From: Bacteroidota bacterium
GTDB lineage: Bacteria > Bacteroidota > Bacteroidia > UBA7662
DNA length: 8,281 nt
Assembly (NCBI GenBank): GCA_016868875.1
Contig: VGFN01000050.1
Span: 1 to 8,281, forward strand
Direction of reading: 5' to 3'
Part shown: positions 5,076 to 8,281 of the stretch, one piece after another
Position numbering within the stretch: position 1 is the stretch's first letter
How the letters are laid out: each line of letters begins with the position of its first letter
Notes under the pieces: model-generated
Seen by the model: only the letters and a program-made list of their open reading frames with translations
Database searches by the model: none
Told to the model about the DNA's origin: nothing
Made by a program: the position numbers and the translations under genes

Positions 5076-8000
5076 TTAATCTCTGCGCTGAACAGGGAGG
5101 TGGGTGCGGTAATTGCGTCCACCGGCATTCAGCTCAATTTGAAGCTCGTAACGGCCAGCCGCCAAAGAACTCATATCCACAGGCAATTCGGTATTCAAGG
5201 CCTGGCTTGTGACCGTCTGGCTCATCACCACCTTGCCCAAAACATCCACCAAGCGGAGTTTCAACTCACCAGCCGCTGGCAGGTTCAAACGAACCGAACT
5301 CATGCCCTGTGTTGGGTTAGGATAAACAGAGGCCACCAGGTCAGCCTGAAGCCCACGAAGCGAAGGCATGCGCAGACCCACCATTTCCATGACTTGGGCC
5401 AATGGGTCAGCAATCTCTGAACCTTCGGCTACGGTCCAATCGCTCACTGCGACCGAACGATCCGAGGCAATCCGCATACGGAACAAGGACTGACCAGCGA
5501 CCAACTTCACACCGGCCACATCAAACCATGTAAGGCGCAATTGACCGTTGTGCAGATTGTAGTCAAAGCGACCACCCTCCAAGTTGGAAACCACTTGTTC
5601 TATACGAACACCGCTTGGGATATCAAGTGCCAACGACAAGGCACCCATTTCCAAAGCACGATCAACACGCACGTCCATCCAGTTTTCATCGCTGATGGAT
5701 TGAACGCCACCCTCAGCAAGGTTCAGACCGATGAATTGACGACCTGCAGCAGGAGAGTAGGAATTGTTGACGTCACCGATGGCAATACCAAAGAGATCCG
5801 TGGTGATTTCGCTAAGATTCAAATTGTAATTCTTCGATTCAAATTTCCAATCGCCGGCAGGGAAATTGTTACGCGTTCCGTTGTAGCGGTTGATAATCAT
5901 CAAGGCATCGGTTGCATTGACCAAAGCGCTCAGGTTCACGTCTGCTGCAGCAAGATTCAACCCGCTGACCAAACCAATGCCTTGGTAGTGACGAGTGGTA
6001 GCCAAGGCGTCCGTGGCGGTAATTCCACCCCAAGGTTTGTTGGTGCTTGCGGTGAGGGTCACGGCACCATTGCCTAGACCTGGGAAGGCAAATGCACCGG
6101 AAGCCGTTGTCGTCGCGGATGCTGAAACGGCACCACTCAAAGTAACCGTGCTGTTATCCAATACCGAGGCACCGCCTTGGTATTTCAACGTACCAGCAAT
6201 TTCGCTGGTCGTTACTTCTAGTGACCAATCATCGATACCGATATACCCTGCATTGGCTACGGAATAAGCACGGATACCAAGGTAGTAAACACCGGAAGTC
6301 GTTGGGGTCAAACGAGCCGTTCTGGACTGCCAACCGGAAGCCTGCAATGACGAATCGTTGAAGATGCGTGGACCAGCCAACATGGCTGTAGAGGTACGAG
6401 CATTCGCCAAATAAACACCAAGGCGCTCACGGTTCGGGCCGTTACCTGGCGCACGCACTTTGAAACGGAGCGTATAGGTTGTTCCACCGACCAAATTATA
6501 GCCTGTGGTAAAGGCCCAATCGCTTTTGGCTACTGTAACCGCAGGGAACGTGGCCAAAATATTAGCACCAGAAGTAGATCCAATGGCTGAATTCGTCAAA
6601 GAATAGGTTCTCCAGGCTGAATTCGGAGAAGTACCGTTAGCACGTGACCAACATGGAGGAACCGCAGTTCCGGTATTCGCCGTTCCACCTGTAGCTACAT
6701 AAGAATCGAAATTCTCGGATGCAGGGATATTGGACTCCAAACAAGTTGTGGTGAAGGAAACAGGTCCAACCCAAGAAGAAGTTCCGATGGCACAAGCGGA
6801 GCGAACCCAAGCAAAATATGCTGTTGCAGGGGTTAATCCGGTCAATGCGGCAGGCGAAGCCAGCGATGAATGGGTAGGATTGGTCGTACCATCTGGGGCT
6901 GTGGACGAAGTACTTACATGCAACTGATACCCGTTAGCAGGCGCAGTCGCAGGCGCAGTCCAAGAAATGGAGGCCGTAGAGGAACCTACACTGTTGGCAA
7001 CAAGAGCTGGTGCTGTGGGAGCTGAACAAGGAGGAGGATTGGCAACCCGAACGTTGTCGATGTACAAGTTGTTACCATACTCTGAAATACCCTTGAATGA
7101 AACCCGGTTAGTATTGGCGGGCAGATTGACCGTCTTCAGACCCCATTGCGCCGATGTCGGCACAAAGTTGGCGGTGGTCGTTCCTGCTGTGTTCAGAGGC
7201 CCACTTGGACCGCCGTTCATGATTTCGAGGCTGCTGTAGGTAGCGCCACCATCGGTAGAGGCCATAATTTCCAACTTATCAATTTCTGCTGCTGAATAAG
7301 CCGCATACGCATAATTGAAAGTCAACACAGCACCGACTGGATTCGCCGTAAAGGTTGGAGTATTCAAACTATAGCTTCCCGACACAATGCCATAGAAGGG
7401 AATACGCATTGCAAAGGTGTCGGGCAATGCGGGCGTCTGATTGGACGGAGCAGACCCCGCAGACAGACGGATATACTGCCAACCTGGGGTAGAACCTGCT
7501 GCGAAATTACCGGACCAGCAGGAAACCGTTCCTTGAGCAGTTTCGAAACTTTCAAAGAAGGGCAAGGTAAAGACACTGCAAAGGGTACGGAAACTTACGG
7601 GGCCGATCCAAGGGGATTTATCCACTGAAGAACAAGCCGCCCTCAGGTACACAAGGTACACCGTGTTGGAGATTAGACCGGTGGCAGTGTAAGGATTGGA
7701 GGAAATAGAGGTTCCGTTGCCTACAGGTACACCAGTGACCGTTTGAATAGAAATTTCCCACGCTGTTTCTGTTCCTCCAGCTGTCCAAGCAAACGTAGCC
7801 CCGGATGCGGTGATTCCTGATACAGCCAGTGCCGAAGGAGCAGGACAAGGCGGAGGGAGAATGGTAAGATTCAATGTTACTACAGAGTCACAACCGTTGG
7901 ATGCCGCACCTGCACATACTTTAGTGTAGGTACCGGCAGCGTTGTAGGTTTGGCCGCATACGGTAAAGGTGGAGCCGTATGCAATGGTCTCGTTAATTGT

Positions 8001-8281
8001 GGCCGTAGCACGTGGCTTCACTACAATTGTTGAAACATAATACTGTGCCAAAATTGCTGAAGGGATTGCGCAACCATTAACCTCCGAGACCGAAGTGGCA
8101 CGGATCGTATAGGTTCCCGGTGTCAAAGGAGCTGCCTGACTGAAGAGGATTGCACCCAAACCTGCATTGGAGGCCGATGTTGGGAAACCGCTCACAGGAA
8201 CATTGTTCGCATCGAGAACCTCCCAAGTAAGATTCAATGGTGCCGATCCATTGTTCACCGACGATAGTGTGAAATTGAAAT
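5076..8281 (-). CDS. Giant T9SS-secreted multidomain adhesin-like protein (5' end outside window)
   Basis: An open frame running past base 8281 with no stop; a GTG at 8258 is internal, not a start. At least 1067 residues are visible (numbering below counts from that GTG). Seen: an Ig/PKD-like segment (1-84); a Bacteroidota Cys module ending NGCDSVVTLNLTI (85-133); FN3 domain 1 between Cys138 and Cys227; a beta-sandwich (about 229-407) with ESFE and YIDNVRV; FN3 domain 2 between Cys411 and Cys506; a second sandwich (508-684) with ENFDSY and YIGIDDWSLEV; an Ig/carboxypeptidase-regulatory-like module (685-740); a dockerin-like segment (738-833); a cohesin-like segment (840-965); and a T9SS type A sorting domain (975-1060) with YPNPTQG. 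The sandwiches resemble cleaved-adhesin/MAM-type folds of gingipain-like proteins. No catalytic motif is visible here; an enzyme domain could lie in the missing N-terminus. Expected location: cell surface or medium, exported by Sec and then T9SS. Confidence 0.93.
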   Translation of the reverse strand, partial: FNFTLSSVNNGSAPLNLTWEVLDANNVPVSGFPTSASNAGLGAILFSQAAPLTPGTYTIRATSVSEVNGCAIPSAILAQYYVSTIVVKPRATATINETIAYGSTFTVCGQTYNAAGTYTKVCAGAASNGCDSVVTLNLTILPPPCPAPSALAVSGITASGATFAWTAGGTETAWEISIQTVTGVPVGNGTSISSNPYTATGLISNTVYLVYLRAACSSVDKSPWIGPVSFRTLCSVFTLPFFESFETAQGTVSCWSGNFAAGSTPGWQYIRLSAGSAPSNQTPALPDTFAMRIPFYGIVSGSYSLNTPTFTANPVGAVLTFNYAYAAYSAAEIDKLEIMASTDGGATYSSLEIMNGGPSGPLNTAGTTTANFVPTSAQWGLKTVNLPANTNRVSFKGISEYGNNLYIDNVRVANPPPCSAPTAPALVANSVGSSTASISWTAPATAPANGYQLHVSTSSTAPDGTTNPTHSSLASPAALTGLTPATAYFAWVRSACAIGTSSWVGPVSFTTTCLESNIPASENFDSYVATGGTANTGTAVPPCWSRANGTSPNSAWRTYSLTNSAIGSTSGANILATFPAVTVAKSDWAFTTGYNLVGGTTYTLRFKVRAPGNGPNRERLGVYLANARTSTAMLAGPRIFNDSSLQASGWQSRTARLTPTTSGVYYLGIRAYSVANAGYIGIDDWSLEVTTSEIAGTLKYQGGASVLDNSTVTLSGAVSASATTTASGAFAFPGLGNGAVTLTASTNKPWGGITATDALATTRHYQGIGLVSGLNLAAADVNLSALVNATDALMIINRYNGTRNNFPAGDWKFESKNYNLNLSEITTDLFGIAIGDVNNSYSPAAGRQFIGLNLAEGGVQSISDENWMDVRVDRALEMGALSLALDIPSGVRIEQVVSNLEGGRFDYNLHNGQLRLTWFDVAGVKLVAGQSLFRMRIASDRSVAVSDWTVAEGSEIADPLAQVMEMVGLRMPSLRGLQADLVASVYPNPTQGMSSVRLNLPAAGELKLRLVDVLGKVVMSQTVTSQALNTELPVDMSSLAAGRYELQIELNAGGRNYRTHLPVQRRD
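5079..5336 (-). other. T9SS type A C-terminal sorting domain
   Basis: The last 86 residues of the giant protein. Motifs in order: VYPNPTQG (978-985), LKLRLVDVLGKVV (999-1011), then AAGRYELQIELNAGGR (1033-1048), and a basic end QRRD. This is the classic Por secretion-system sorting signature, which is recognised by the T9SS and usually removed or replaced by anchorage to A-LPS on the cell surface. Confidence 0.92.
5364..6035 (-). other. Dockerin-like plus cohesin-like region within the T9SS protein
   Basis: Residues 742-965 from the GTG at 8258. The second dockerin-like half, DVNLSALVNATDALMIINRY (773-792), follows the calcium-loop spacing D-x-N-x-D-G-x-x-N-x-x-D, with Ser and Ala at positions 5 and 6. 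The first half (TATDALATTRHYQG, 747-760) has lost most loop ligands. After GDWKFES and IGDVNNSY comes a beta-rich stretch (840-965) whose GQLRLTWFDVAGVKLVAGQS (905-924) resembles the cohesin core. The domain calls rest on pattern recognition only. Confidence 0.6.
6207..7856 (-). repeat. Two diverged FN3 plus beta-sandwich superunits
   Basis: Protein-level repeat: unit 1 is residues 135-407, unit 2 residues 408-684 (273 and 277 residues). Each opens with PPPC, continues with a Cys-bounded FN3 domain ending in P-W-I-G-P-V-S-F-R-T-L-C or S-W-V-G-P-V-S-F-T-T-T-C, then a sandwich beginning with a short E-S/N-F-E/D motif and ending with a Y-I-D/G-I-D-like strand. The DNA is no longer visibly identical, so the duplication is old. 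Confidence 0.72.
6937..6960. repeat. 12-bp perfect tandem duplication
   Basis: GCAGGCGCAGTC occurs twice head to tail (6937-6948 and 6949-6960). On the minus strand it encodes TAPATAPA at residues 434-441 of the giant protein, in the second FN3 domain. It preserves the frame and looks like recent replication slippage. Confidence 0.85.

Noticed and set aside
5541..6077. Plus-strand open frame of 178 codons
   Set aside because: Antisense to the giant T9SS protein; no domain and no start context.
8256..8258. GTG as the start of the giant protein
   Set aside because: The frame continues open and Ig-like (FNFTLSSV) to the window edge, and no signal peptide follows the GTG.
1..8281. CRISPR array, tRNA/rRNA, insertion sequence, or defence or mobile system
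   Set aside because: No regular repeat-spacer pattern, cloverleaf, terminal inverted repeats or transposase motif was seen on either strand.

Overview
The window looks like chromosomal DNA of a Bacteroidota bacterium. The main evidence is a giant secreted protein ending in a type IX secretion (T9SS, Por) sorting domain, a short DUF721/DciA-like protein, a Bacteroidota-type outer-membrane protein, and the near absence of strong Shine-Dalgarno sequences. Base composition looks close to balanced by eye (not computed), which is high for the phylum. A Saprospirales/Chitinophagales-like lineage is possible but is only an inference. Every gene I can support lies on the minus strand, so transcription runs from high to low coordinates.

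Right part (8281 to 5076): the 3' portion of a very large T9SS substrate whose beginning lies outside the window. It carries a Cys-rich module, two copies of an FN3 plus beta-sandwich unit, an Ig/carboxypeptidase-regulatory-like module, a dockerin-like segment, a cohesin-like segment and a type A T9SS sorting domain. A perfect 13-bp hairpin (5006-5035) ends this unit.

Middle (5000 to 4037): a small lipoprotein of about 45 residues, overlapping or abutting a signal-peptide-bearing, probably outer-membrane protein. Together they look like a two-gene envelope unit.

Left part (3976 to 1): a tight co-directional run of housekeeping genes: lipA (lipoyl synthase), a DUF721/DciA-like gene overlapping lipA by 11 nt, gpmA (short phosphoglycerate mutase), a MoxR-type AAA+ ATPase, a YugP-type membrane zinc metallopeptidase, and a TatD-family metal hydrolase cut by the window edge. 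Gaps of 9, 54, 85 and 4 nt fit one or two operons. The functions are mixed (cofactor synthesis, replication, glycolysis, chaperone, membrane proteolysis, nuclease), so this looks like ordinary housekeeping clustering.

I found no CRISPR array, tRNA, rRNA, insertion sequence, or defence or mobile system. The most notable items are the small lipoprotein hidden at the start of the outer-membrane gene, the dockerin-like/cohesin-like pair within one T9SS protein, and the duplicated FN3/sandwich unit with a fresh 12-bp tandem repeat.
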